Origin: Saprospiraceae bacterium
GTDB lineage: Bacteria > Bacteroidota > Bacteroidia > Chitinophagales > Saprospiraceae
DNA: 64,000 bases
Direction: 5' to 3'
Assembly: GCA_022448955.1 (NCBI GenBank)
Contig: JAKVCU010000065.1
Location: 1 to 64,000 of the forward strand
Shown here: in pieces, positions 28,548 through 36,709 of the stretch
How the letters are laid out: every line of letters begins with the position of its first letter
Numbering within the stretch: position 1 is the first letter of the stretch
The notes under the pieces: model-generated
Told to the model about the DNA's origin: nothing
The model's input: the letters and a program-made list of their open reading frames with translations, nothing else
Database searches by the model: none
Translations under genes and position numbers: made by a program

Positions 28548-29639
28548 TTATCTAATTACTCTCCCGGAAGTATTGCCTTTCATCAATCTTTCGACTTCTT
28601 CTCTTGTGTTGAAATTGAAATCCCCATTTATGGAGTGTTTTAAACAAGATGAAGCCACTGCAAACCTGATAGCGGATTTAGGATCAGATAATTCGGGTGT
28701 ATTAAGTGCAAATATCAACGCGGCACCAAAAGAATCTCCTCCACCAACTCTGTCTACAATATTATTTATATTGTAAGGGGTGTATTGGCCTTCTTCCTCA
28801 GGTGCAAAATATACTTTTTCGGATTCTTTGTCATAGAGCATTGCACCCCATTTATTGTAAGAAGCAGATATGCTTTCTCTCAAGGTTATTGCTACTTTAT
28901 GAACGTTAGGAAATTGGTGAATGACTTCTTTGGCTACTTCGATATATTTTAAAGCATCTAACTTGCCAGATTCCACATCCGCTCCTTCTGCTGCGATGCC
29001 TAAAACATCGTGAGCATCACCTTCATTGCCAATCACCACATCGATATAGGGTATCATAGTCCTCATGGTTTCTTGTGCTAATATCTTGGCGGGCATTCCA
29101 GGTTTCCATGTCCAAAGGTTTTTTCTAAAATTAAGATCTGTGGATGTAGTAATATTGCGCCGTTTTGCTTCTTTTACAGCTGTCAGAGCGGCATCTGCAG
29201 CATTCTCTGAAAGTGCGGGTGTTATACCTGTTACATGCAGCCATCCTGCCTCTTCAAAAATGTTGTCCCAATCATAAGCACTGCCTGGCATCAAAGAAAC
29301 AGAAGAATATAGTCTGTCATAGATCACTTTACTAGGACGTTGATTCGCTCCTCTCTCAACGAAGTAGAGACCAAACCTACCTTCATCACATATTTTTATT
29401 CCCGATATATCGATTCCTAAACCCTTAAGATTCGCTATGCAAGCTTTTGTAATATCATTATTGGGTAGGGAGGTGACAAATTTGGCTTTTCCACCAAGTA
29501 TGGATATGGATGCGGCAACATTGGCTTCCGCTCCTGAAAAGGTGATGTTCATAACGCCAGGCATATTTTGCCGGAACCTCTGAAATAAAGGTGGACAAAA
29601 CCTTCCCATAATTTCTCCAAATGTTACTATATTTTTCAT
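28548..29639 (-). CDS. kdgK: 2-keto-3-deoxy-sugar-acid kinase (PfkB family)
   Basis: A 363-residue cytoplasmic PfkB-family kinase without signal peptide. The N-terminal FGEIMGRFCPP and the GAEANVAAS block bind substrate. DRVGGGDSFGAALIFAL near 295 is the C-terminal PfkB signature with the catalytic Asp. It should phosphorylate 2-keto-3-deoxygluconate or 2-keto-3-deoxygalactonate at O6. The aldolase gene begins 4 bp upstream, completing the Entner-Doudoroff-type lower branch that yields pyruvate and glyceraldehyde 3-phosphate. The family includes fructokinases, but the genomic partner makes a keto-deoxy acid the best substrate. Which epimer is used cannot be told from sequence. Confidence 0.85.
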   Translation of the reverse strand: MKNIVTFGEIMGRFCPPLFQRFRQNMPGVMNITFSGAEANVAASISILGGKAKFVTSLPNNDITKACIANLKGLGIDISGIKICDEGRFGLYFVERGANQRPSKVIYDRLYSSVSLMPGSAYDWDNIFEEAGWLHVTGITPALSENAADAALTAVKEAKRRNITTSTDLNFRKNLWTWKPGMPAKILAQETMRTMIPYIDVVIGNEGDAHDVLGIAAEGADVESGKLDALKYIEVAKEVIHQFPNVHKVAITLRESISASYNKWGAMLYDKESEKVYFAPEEEGQYTPYNINNIVDRVGGGDSFGAALIFALNTPELSDPKSAIRFAVASSCLKHSINGDFNFNTREEVERLMKGNTSGRVIR

Positions 29640-29643
29640 GACG

Positions 29644-30315
29644 CTATCCTGTGATTTGATCTATAAGGTTTCTAATTTCTTTGGCATTTTTAGTAATGGC
29701 TTTCCAGTCTGCTGCTTGGATTAATGGTCGTTTGGTCATCCAGGAACCTCCAACAGCCAGGATTTTTGATGATTTTAGATACGGAATTGCATTGGAAATA
29801 TTAATTCCGCCAAGTGGGATAAAGCTGAGTCCTAAGTGTTGATAGGGAGCAGCCATGCTATCCAGATGTTTTAATCCACCGGATGTTTCTGCTGGAAAAT
29901 ACTTCAGAATACGACATCCTTGTTCAAGTGCCATTTCAATATCTGTTGGAGTAGCTATTCCAGGAGCAAATGATAAACCATAATCTTGTGCTTTTTTTAT
30001 AATTCTTGGATTACATCCAGGAGCTACTGCAAAATCAACTTCAATTTTGGAAGCAGCTTTCACTTGATCCTCGGTTAATACGGTTCCTAGGCCAACCAAT
30101 ATATCAGGTACTTCCTGTTTGATAGCTCGCGCAGCTTCTATAGCTACAGGGGTACGAAGGGTTAATTCAATTGCATTTACCCCACCTTTGATGAGTGCTT
30201 TTGCCAAAGGAATAGCTTTTTGGAGCTCATCAATGACCAAAACTGCAATGACACCTGTATCATTAAGCTTATTAATGATCTGTGGAGAAAATGATTTTTG
30301 CTCGACAGCTTGCAT
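29644..30315 (-). CDS. eda: KDPG/KDPGal aldolase (Eda-type)
   Basis: A 223-residue class I aldolase. It cleaves 2-keto-3-deoxy-6-phosphogluconate (or the galactonate epimer) into pyruvate and glyceraldehyde 3-phosphate. The Schiff-base Lys is Lys138 in RILKYFPAET. The catalytic Glu is Glu50 in AIELTLRTP. VGLGTVLT and FAVAPGCNP are further family blocks. Length is normal. It lies between the kinase (4 bp) and the RhaT-like symporter (28 bp), all in one direction. In an anhydrogalactose pathway the substrate would be the phospho-galactonate form. Confidence 0.92.
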   Translation of the reverse strand: MQAVEQKSFSPQIINKLNDTGVIAVLVIDELQKAIPLAKALIKGGVNAIELTLRTPVAIEAARAIKQEVPDILVGLGTVLTEDQVKAASKIEVDFAVAPGCNPRIIKKAQDYGLSFAPGIATPTDIEMALEQGCRILKYFPAETSGGLKHLDSMAAPYQHLGLSFIPLGGINISNAIPYLKSSKILAVGGSWMTKRPLIQAADWKAITKNAKEIRNLIDQITG

Positions 30316-30343
30316 ATGGAGTGATTATAATAAAAAGTCAATA

Positions 30344-31345
30344 TTAAATAGTATTTGAATATCCTAGTAGGACACTAGCTACAATTAAGACGACTAGGCC
30401 TAGGAGTAGGAGGCGAAATGGTTTTTTTGCACCTTTCCACTCACCTGATCGATAGGCCCATATATTGCTGATGATCAAAGATAACCCCAATAGCATTGGC
30501 CATCCGATAACTGGCCCTAGTTCTCCCATTAAAGCAGAGCCCTGACCGTATATTCCTAGAGCTGCGAACCAGCAAAGACCTGCGATGATTGACCATTGGT
30601 ATGCTTTTCCTGACTTGGCAACCTTAAAAGAGGTCCAGCTTTTATTCTTAAATAGTAGAAAAATGGCATAACCTGCATTCATGATATAAGCCCCTACTAG
30701 TACTACTACCCAAGCAGCTAAGCTACTATTTCGAGTAATTACTCCAGCTTCTTCTGCGGTCTTAGCAACGGGTGTTGCGTTAGCAAAGCCTACATTTAAC
30801 AAAGCAGATAGTAATCCACAAGTAGCCGCGATCATAATACCTTTAGAAATATTCATAGAATTCTTGGTAGTATCAGCCTGAAGATCACGATCAATTCCTG
30901 CTTTTGCAGTGATGGCTACGCCCACTAGCATTAGAGCTACTCCTGACATTACATAAAAGAAAGATGGATTAGTAGTGGCATCTTCCATTTGAAAGAATGG
31001 AATCAAGGAACCTGCTGATGCTGCCAGCCCCATTACAATGCCCATGGTAAGCGATAAACCTATAAACGGGACGCTTAGTCCGAACATGATTCCCCCTATT
31101 CCCCACAAAAATCCAAAAAACATTCCTAATTGAATGGCAGAGGAAGGTGCTTCGGCAATGATACCAAATAGGTTAGGAACGACCATCAATGCCCAAACTA
31201 AGGGAAAGATAATCATGGCTATAGTAACATGAACTAGCCACCATGCTTCCCATTTAAGCGGGGCCATATATTTCATGCCAAGGCCAAAGCTACCTTGAAA
31301 AAGGCTAGCGAAAATGACCAGTAAAAAGGGAAGAAAAATTTCCAT
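30344..31345 (-). CDS. RhaT-family sugar/H+ symporter
   Basis: A 333-residue inner-membrane protein with about ten hydrophobic segments. The N-terminal LFQGSFGLGMKYMAPLKWE and the Gly-rich helices (SLTMGIVMGLAASAGSLIPF) match the L-rhamnose-proton symporter family. No rhamnose isomerase, kinase or aldolase lies nearby. The genes around it are instead a keto-deoxy-acid kinase, an aldolase, an aldehyde dehydrogenase and a cycloisomerase-like enzyme. Its cargo is therefore more likely the monosaccharide fed into that pathway, possibly 3,6-anhydrogalactose, or else L-rhamnose released by the GH78-like enzymes. The gene is 20 bp downstream of the dehydrogenase gene. Confidence 0.85.
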   Translation of the reverse strand: MEIFLPFLLVIFASLFQGSFGLGMKYMAPLKWEAWWLVHVTIAMIIFPLVWALMVVPNLFGIIAEAPSSAIQLGMFFGFLWGIGGIMFGLSVPFIGLSLTMGIVMGLAASAGSLIPFFQMEDATTNPSFFYVMSGVALMLVGVAITAKAGIDRDLQADTTKNSMNISKGIMIAATCGLLSALLNVGFANATPVAKTAEEAGVITRNSSLAAWVVVLVGAYIMNAGYAIFLLFKNKSWTSFKVAKSGKAYQWSIIAGLCWFAALGIYGQGSALMGELGPVIGWPMLLGLSLIISNIWAYRSGEWKGAKKPFRLLLLGLVVLIVASVLLGYSNTI

Positions 31346-31365
31346 AATTCTATATTTGGTTAGCC

Positions 31366-32802
31366 TTAAAGGGCGATAGTGATTCGTTTTTTAACCAAGT
31401 AATCCTCTAGTGCTAAATGAGAACAATCATGTCCAATACCACTATTCTTGATACCACCATGAGGTAGATAAATGGCATATTTTACTCCATTTACCTGAAC
31501 TTCGCCAAATTGCAGTGCATTGGAAAAACGTTCTATTCGATAATAATCATTTGTGAAAAGATAAGAGGCTAGGCCATAGTCGGTATCATTGGCTAGTGCT
31601 ATCACTTCCTCTTCACTATGAAATCGAGTGAAGCCTGCAATCGGGCCAAAAATTTCATTTTTATAGACCTTCATATCAGGGCTTACGTCTGATAATACGG
31701 TAGGTTCGAACCAATAGCCTTTTTCAAAATCTTCAGGTATTTTCCCTCCTGTCAATAGTTTTGCCCCTTTCGAAATGGCATCTTTCACCAAACTTTGCAT
31801 ACGTTTTTGGGCAGCTTTATTGACTAAGGGGCCCATATCTGGACTTTGTTCTTTACCAAAGCCCAGCTTCAGTTTGTTGGTTCTTTCCACATAGGTTTTT
31901 ACGAACTCATTGTATATGGTATGCTGTATAAAAAAGCGATTAGCAGCCACGCAGATCTGTCCACTGTTGCCAAACTTTATACCTATCGCCAAATCGAGTG
32001 CAGCATCTATATCCGCATCATCAAAAACGATAAAGGGTGAATTTCCACCTAGCTCCATACTGAGTTTTTTGATAGAAGTAGCACTATCAGCGATTACTCT
32101 TTTACCAGTTGCTGTGGAACCAATCATAGTGACTACGCTAGGGACTTGACTTTTGGATAGGGTAGTGGCTACTATTTCGGGAGGACCACAGAGTATGTTG
32201 ATGACGCCAGGTGGGAATTGAATGTCGTATAAAATTTGACCGACTAGATAAGCCGAAACGGGCGATAGTTCAGAGGGTTTAATAATGAGACTACAACCAG
32301 CAGCTAGAGCGGGACCTATTTTGAAGCCAGCATTTAATAAGGGGAAATTCCAAGCTAAGTATGCTACTGCCACACCTGCAGGTTGCTGTATCATTTTATG
32401 CCGATGTGTATTTTCATAATCTGGGATTTGTTCTTCGCGCATATGCTTCATGGCGGAGGGGTACCATTCCAAACCATTGGCTAGGGCTTCGATATCCTCA
32501 TAAGCACCTTCATAAGTTTTTCCCATTTCATGCATGATAGCTAGGCGCAAAAGGTCTTCTTTTTCTAAAATCGCCTCCCGAAAACGTAGCATCCATGTTG
32601 TTCGTTCTGCTAATGATAAGGAGGACCATATCTTAAAGCCTTTTTGTGCAGATGATAGGGCTACTAATGCATCTTCCTTACTTGCCCAAGCCACTTCTGA
32701 TATTTTTTCTTCATTGGCTGGGCAGATAATGTCCTGTCTTTGTTCGTTCGACGCATCGATAAGTTGTCCATTCAGGTACATTTTTAGATATCCAAAGTTC
32801 AT
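31366..32802 (-). CDS. NAD(P)-dependent aldehyde dehydrogenase (candidate 3,6-anhydrogalactose dehydrogenase)
   Basis: A 478-residue ALDH-superfamily enzyme, cytoplasmic. It shows the Glu motif MELGGNSPF and the catalytic Cys in GNSGQICVAANRFF, with NFPLLNAG and KPSELSP cofactor blocks. The short form resembles succinate-semialdehyde dehydrogenases of the YneI type. Placed directly after the cycloisomerase-like gene and before the symporter, aldolase and kinase, it could oxidise 3,6-anhydrogalactose to 3,6-anhydrogalactonate. A lactaldehyde dehydrogenase role would make sense only with a 6-deoxy-sugar pathway, for which the other enzymes are missing here. Family certain, substrate inferred. 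Confidence 0.88.
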   Translation of the reverse strand: MNFGYLKMYLNGQLIDASNEQRQDIICPANEEKISEVAWASKEDALVALSSAQKGFKIWSSLSLAERTTWMLRFREAILEKEDLLRLAIMHEMGKTYEGAYEDIEALANGLEWYPSAMKHMREEQIPDYENTHRHKMIQQPAGVAVAYLAWNFPLLNAGFKIGPALAAGCSLIIKPSELSPVSAYLVGQILYDIQFPPGVINILCGPPEIVATTLSKSQVPSVVTMIGSTATGKRVIADSATSIKKLSMELGGNSPFIVFDDADIDAALDLAIGIKFGNSGQICVAANRFFIQHTIYNEFVKTYVERTNKLKLGFGKEQSPDMGPLVNKAAQKRMQSLVKDAISKGAKLLTGGKIPEDFEKGYWFEPTVLSDVSPDMKVYKNEIFGPIAGFTRFHSEEEVIALANDTDYGLASYLFTNDYYRIERFSNALQFGEVQVNGVKYAIYLPHGGIKNSGIGHDCSHLALEDYLVKKRITIAL

Positions 32803-32855
32803 AGCGCAATAAATTTTTATTCAATCAATGGCCTTTGACATAGAAAACTATATTC

Positions 32856-33995
32856 CTAAATAAAAGCTGTTGTTTGATATTCACGCAGAGCATCTTCATT
32901 TATTTCTATACCAAGGCCGGAACCTTGAGGCACTTTAATATATCCATTTTCCATTTTGATACAGGGGCGTGTTAGGTTCTCCCGAATTGCATTCTCCGTT
33001 CGATCGTATTCTATATAAAAATCGGGAGAGCAAAGCCTTCCAGGGATTGGTTCAAGGTTTGCTATAAAGTGCAAAGCTGCATGAAAGGCGATACCTGTAC
33101 CCCAAGTATGTGGTACTATTTCAACACCATATGTACTAGCAAGAGAAGCGATACGTTTCGCTTCTGTTAGCCCACCTGAAGCACAGATGTCTAATTGTAA
33201 AATATCGAGGCAATTATTTTTAAGTAATTGTAGGAAGCCATATCTAAGGTACTCGCACTCTCCCCCTGCAATGGGGATGCTTGTTTTTTTTCGAAGATCT
33301 CGGTATTGATTATAGAATTCAGGAGAGACTGGTTCTTCGAACCAGCTTATATCATAGGGTTCTGCCAATCTTGCTAATTTAAGCGCTTCTCTGAGAGAAT
33401 AAGCGTGATTGGCATCAATCATCAAAGAAATATCATATCCAATGGCTTTCCTTATTGATTTGATATGGTGGATATCATCTTTTATAGATAAGCCAACTTT
33501 CATTTTTATGGCACGGAAGCCCTGATCTACATAATGTTCGGCTTCTTCAGCCAAGTTTTTAGCAAGTTGATGACTTTTTGAAAAATATAGACCTGTAGCA
33601 TAGGGAACCACTTTTTGACGATTTTGACCACCTAGTAAAACACTGATAGGTAGATCGAAGAACTTCCCTTTCAGATCCCAAAGGGCAACATCTATAGCAC
33701 TCAGAGCAGCAGTCAGTACACCACGCCTCGCAAAGTCTAGTGTTTTGCGATACATCTCGAACCAGATGGTCTCTTGCTCAATAGGATTTTTTCCAATAAT
33801 AATAGGTTTTAAATGATGGATACCCGCCTGTATAATATTAGCCGGTCCATAACCCTCACCCCAGCCACAGAGTCCATTATCGGCAGTGATTTTTACAATA
33901 CAGATTTTTCTTTCACTATATTCCCACTGAGAAAAGAAGAAACTTCCTTCTAATTGGTTGGTAAGTATGAAGGTTTCAACCCTTGAGATTTTCAT
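32856..33995 (-). CDS. Enolase-superfamily cycloisomerase (anhydrogalactonate/galactarolactone type)
   Basis: A 379-residue member of the mandelate racemase/muconate-lactonising group. Catalytic residues are visible: Lys164-x-Lys166 (AIKMKVG), metal ligands Asp194 (MIDANHAY), Glu220 (WFEEPV) and Glu246 (GGECEY), and His296 (PHTWGTG). The YATGLYFSK, DILQLDICASGG and FDRTEN-like (YDRTENAIRENL) blocks recall Agrobacterium galactarolactone cycloisomerase and the 3,6-anhydro-L-galactonate cycloisomerases, more than rhamnonate or fuconate dehydratases. The product of the anhydrogalactonate reaction is 2-keto-3-deoxygalactonate, exactly what the downstream kinase would need. It is the first gene of the catabolic run. 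A candidate operator lies about 100 bp upstream. Confidence 0.82.
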   Translation of the reverse strand: MKISRVETFILTNQLEGSFFFSQWEYSERKICIVKITADNGLCGWGEGYGPANIIQAGIHHLKPIIIGKNPIEQETIWFEMYRKTLDFARRGVLTAALSAIDVALWDLKGKFFDLPISVLLGGQNRQKVVPYATGLYFSKSHQLAKNLAEEAEHYVDQGFRAIKMKVGLSIKDDIHHIKSIRKAIGYDISLMIDANHAYSLREALKLARLAEPYDISWFEEPVSPEFYNQYRDLRKKTSIPIAGGECEYLRYGFLQLLKNNCLDILQLDICASGGLTEAKRIASLASTYGVEIVPHTWGTGIAFHAALHFIANLEPIPGRLCSPDFYIEYDRTENAIRENLTRPCIKMENGYIKVPQGSGLGIEINEDALREYQTTAFI

Positions 33996-34097
33996 CTATA
34001 TTTGTTGTTTGTCTATAAAACGTGGGAGGCTAAACTAAAGAAGACATAACATCCCTTTACAAATGTAGAAGCTTAATTAGAACTGTTGCGGTAGAGA

Positions 34098-34124
34098 ATT
34101 AACTATGGCTGACCATATTTTAAC
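34098..34124. promoter_or_regulatory. Candidate AraC-type operator (ATTAAC-N15-TTTAAC)
   Basis: ATTAAC and TTTAAC in direct orientation with a 15-bp spacer, the same geometry as 8770-8796. It lies in the 186-bp gap between the AraC gene and the cycloisomerase gene, about 105 bp ahead of the latter. It is a plausible site for autoregulated activation of the catabolic operon. Inference only. Confidence 0.35.
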
Positions 34125-34181
34125 TGGCCGAAAGACTGAAGAAATGAAACAGGCTAACAATGTTGGGATATTAGTTTAGTC

Positions 34182-35051
34182 TCACTGTAGGCGGATGGTT
34201 TTAAAGGCAGCACGGTATTTGGTAGGAGATTCACCTTTGAAGGATTTAAAAACACGGTTAAAATTTGTTAGTGAATTGAAACCTACCTCGTAGCAAATCT
34301 GCTTTATATTCTTTTCTCCACTAATTAGCAATTGACAAGACTTACCTACCCTAAATTCGTTAAGGAATTCTAAAAAGGTTTTGTTGGTACTGTTTTTAAA
34401 GAAACGGCAAAAGGCTGGTGGTGTCATGAAAGCGACTCCAGAAATTTCTTCCAAGGTAATGGTCTTGGCATAGTTATTAAAAACATAATTGATTACTTTT
34501 TGCAAACGGTTTTCGTTATTGGTTTGGTTTGGTAATACAAACTCGGGACTAGCTAAAGGCTTATAATCATCTGTTTGTGATAGAATATGTAGCAGTTGAA
34601 TAAAATTGAAGAATTTTTCAGAAGAATTACATTTGCTTAAATGAATAATAAGGTCATGTACTTGGTTTAGAATCTTCTTAGGAAACAATAGCCCTCGGCG
34701 AGCTTTCATTAGTAGTTGGTTGATTTTTGTTAATTCAGGCACCGAAAAAAGGTTTATCCCTTTATATTCCTTTAAAAATTTGATGACGATAAAGTCGGAG
34801 GGATTATCCTTATATTGATCGCAATCGTTACGCCAGAGATGTGGTAGCCATCCCCCGACTAAAACTAACTCACCTTTGTTAAAATTAGAAATATCATCTC
34901 CCACGATACGCATACCTTGTCCTTCGAGAAAATAGATCAGTTCAAATTCTTGGTGAAAGTGCCAGTTTAGCCCCAGATAGGGTTGTTTCATTCTATTAAC
35001 ATAGATAATATCTAATGTGTTTTTTTCGATCGGCTTATACTCTAATTTCAT
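34182..35051 (-). CDS. AraC-family transcriptional regulator with cupin sensor domain
   Basis: A 289-residue regulator. An N-terminal cupin-like sensor (about 15-150, with NWHFHQEFELIYFLEGQG and LVLVGGWLPHLW) is followed by a double helix-turn-helix (about 190-285) ending in ICYEVGFNSLTNFNRVFKSFKGESPTKYR, the standard AraC signature. It should bind a sugar and control nearby operons. It is encoded immediately upstream of the catabolic run on the same strand, so it probably regulates the polysaccharide locus. The protein at 51617-52468 is a clear paralogue with the same layout. The inducer is unknown. Confidence 0.92.
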   Translation of the reverse strand: MKLEYKPIEKNTLDIIYVNRMKQPYLGLNWHFHQEFELIYFLEGQGMRIVGDDISNFNKGELVLVGGWLPHLWRNDCDQYKDNPSDFIVIKFLKEYKGINLFSVPELTKINQLLMKARRGLLFPKKILNQVHDLIIHLSKCNSSEKFFNFIQLLHILSQTDDYKPLASPEFVLPNQTNNENRLQKVINYVFNNYAKTITLEEISGVAFMTPPAFCRFFKNSTNKTFLEFLNEFRVGKSCQLLISGEKNIKQICYEVGFNSLTNFNRVFKSFKGESPTKYRAAFKTIRLQ

Positions 35052-35882
35052 ATTGTCATTTTATAAATAATTCCCACTTATTAAATAACAAAAAAATACC
35101 TTCGTCCATTACGTAAAGCGTAAAATTATATTAGGTAATAATATATTAATTTATTGTTTTATTTTCAATAAAACTGTCTTTGAAATGTAAAATTTCGTTA
35201 ATGGGTGTGGTTTTAGATTTGGTTTTCCTATAACTGAGATTAATTTTGGTATAGTCATAACTACTTGCTTAAGGTAGGTAGGTTGTCATGAGACGATATC
35301 TCCACAAGAATGATGTATTTGACTTGAAATATTGATTATCAGATTAGAATGATTGATTTAAGTCAAATCAACTATTTTCTTTTTGAATTCATTAGAATAC
35401 CTCTGAAATTGGGTTGCTCGAGTTCTAGGATATTGATTTTAAGTATTTAAGATTGAAGCTTACAATTGATGAAGCTTGTTGCTGCTTTGGGCTTGGGGTC
35501 GCAATAGCTGTTTGGATAACTTTAATTCACCTGAATCACCCAGTAAGTTCATTAATAATTATCAATTCATTTACAGTTGTTTGTTTCATTTTTTAGATTT
35601 ATTCAATATCGATATATCACCCTCTTGAAATATTTCTTTTAGCATGTTATCAGATAACTGGTATTTTGCGTCATGGTTTTGGACCGCTATTTGATCTAAT
35701 CTTTTTGATTGGGTTAAAATCTGGATAGAAAAGGATAAATCTCGCCCATATCGAAGTTCAGTATTTTATAACTTTACTAAGTAATTCTTATAAATGATAA
35801 AAAAATTAAGATACGAAAATTGATCAGGCCTACAACTTAAGTAGTTTGCCGAAAACCGTGCCTGCTGGACTATAAATATCTT

Positions 35883-36017
35883 CGTAGTTTATTGAGAAAA
35901 GGCAGTTTGAAAGTCGGGAAGCAACAGCGCGCTCAAGCATTACTTAAGCTATACACTGGCAAGACGTTTCAAGCTGTTTCAGCAAGCTTGAATAAAAGCT
36001 ATGTTACTGTATCTGGT
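35883..36017 (+). pseudogene. IS630-type transposase, N-terminal HTH remnant
   Basis: The frame reads LRKGSLKVGKQQRAQALLKL, then a helix-turn-helix ending in LNKSYVTVSG. This matches the N-terminal HTH of IS630-type transposases and related orphan HTH proteins ('RAQALLLLxxGxSxxEVAxxLgvSxxTVsrW'). The family resemblance stops at codon 42, where a family B repeat begins, and no DDE domain follows. There is no normal ATG start. It is a relic, not an active gene. Confidence 0.6.
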
Positions 36018-36035
36018 TGTGCCTGTTGGAGTTTG

Positions 36036-36099
36036 CGCTTGCTGGTAGGCAGGCTCAAATCGTTGGTTGCCAGTTTGAATAAAATTTAAACACACTCAT
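36036..36099. repeat. Dispersed repeat family B, copy 2
   Basis: Contains GGTAGGCAGGCTCAAATCG followed by a segment ending TTTAAACACACTC. It pairs with the copy at 12567-12627. It begins right where the IS630-type remnant loses its similarity, so the repeat and the element may have a shared history. Confidence 0.6.
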
Positions 36100-36709
36100 A
36101 AATCTACACGGCTATCATTCTTTTTATGAATGTTTTGATGCGCAAACAGCTGCTTAACACACTCAAAAGATTGGATTCGTCTTTGCACCCAAAAATGCTT
36201 CTTGGCTTAATATGATTGAAATTGAATTCTCTACTCTAACTAAGTAATACTTTTTTAAAGTGCAGAGGAAATTAACCCCGTCTTCCAATGTAACAACATC
36301 ATAAGATGAATTATTAAACCTTTAACGAGTGTTTGTATTTCAGAAATTTTGATGCATATCGATCATCATATACCATTTTATTTTTTCTTTGAATGCTGAG
36401 TAGTATGGGATATACAAAAAGAAAATTCGCCATCGATCCGAAACTAAATAACGCAGGAATAGTAAATGCTTTGACTTACTCGTCAAACTATTATACTGTT
36501 GATTTAGAGTAGGCAATGAAATTGTGCCTTATATTAAGGTATCAAATATATTTTATTTTCTATATTTTGCCTTGGGCAAGGTACAAAACAATGGCTTTAA
36601 TTGATCACTAATTTTCTGGATATTAGGGTCTATTACATTTATTTGGATGACCATCAATAATGTGTTGCAATTATTTAAAAACAGAATTTTTACAAAAAAT
36701 TATACAACA

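Larger units (their letters stand above)
35052..36646. other. Gene-poor gap with mobile-element relics
   Basis: 1595 bp with no intact gene. It should hold the AraC promoter at its left end, where TTTTATTGAAAATAAAA (about 35156) is a perfect short palindrome. It also holds an IS630-type N-terminal remnant (35883-36017) and a family B repeat (36036-36099). The rest is AT-rich and unassigned. Confidence 0.5.

Noticed and set aside
30344-33995. L-rhamnose catabolic operon
   Set aside because: The RhaT-like gene suggests it, but there is no rhamnose isomerase, kinase, rhamnose dehydrogenase or lactonase, and the kinase/aldolase pair cannot use 6-deoxy acids in the usual way.
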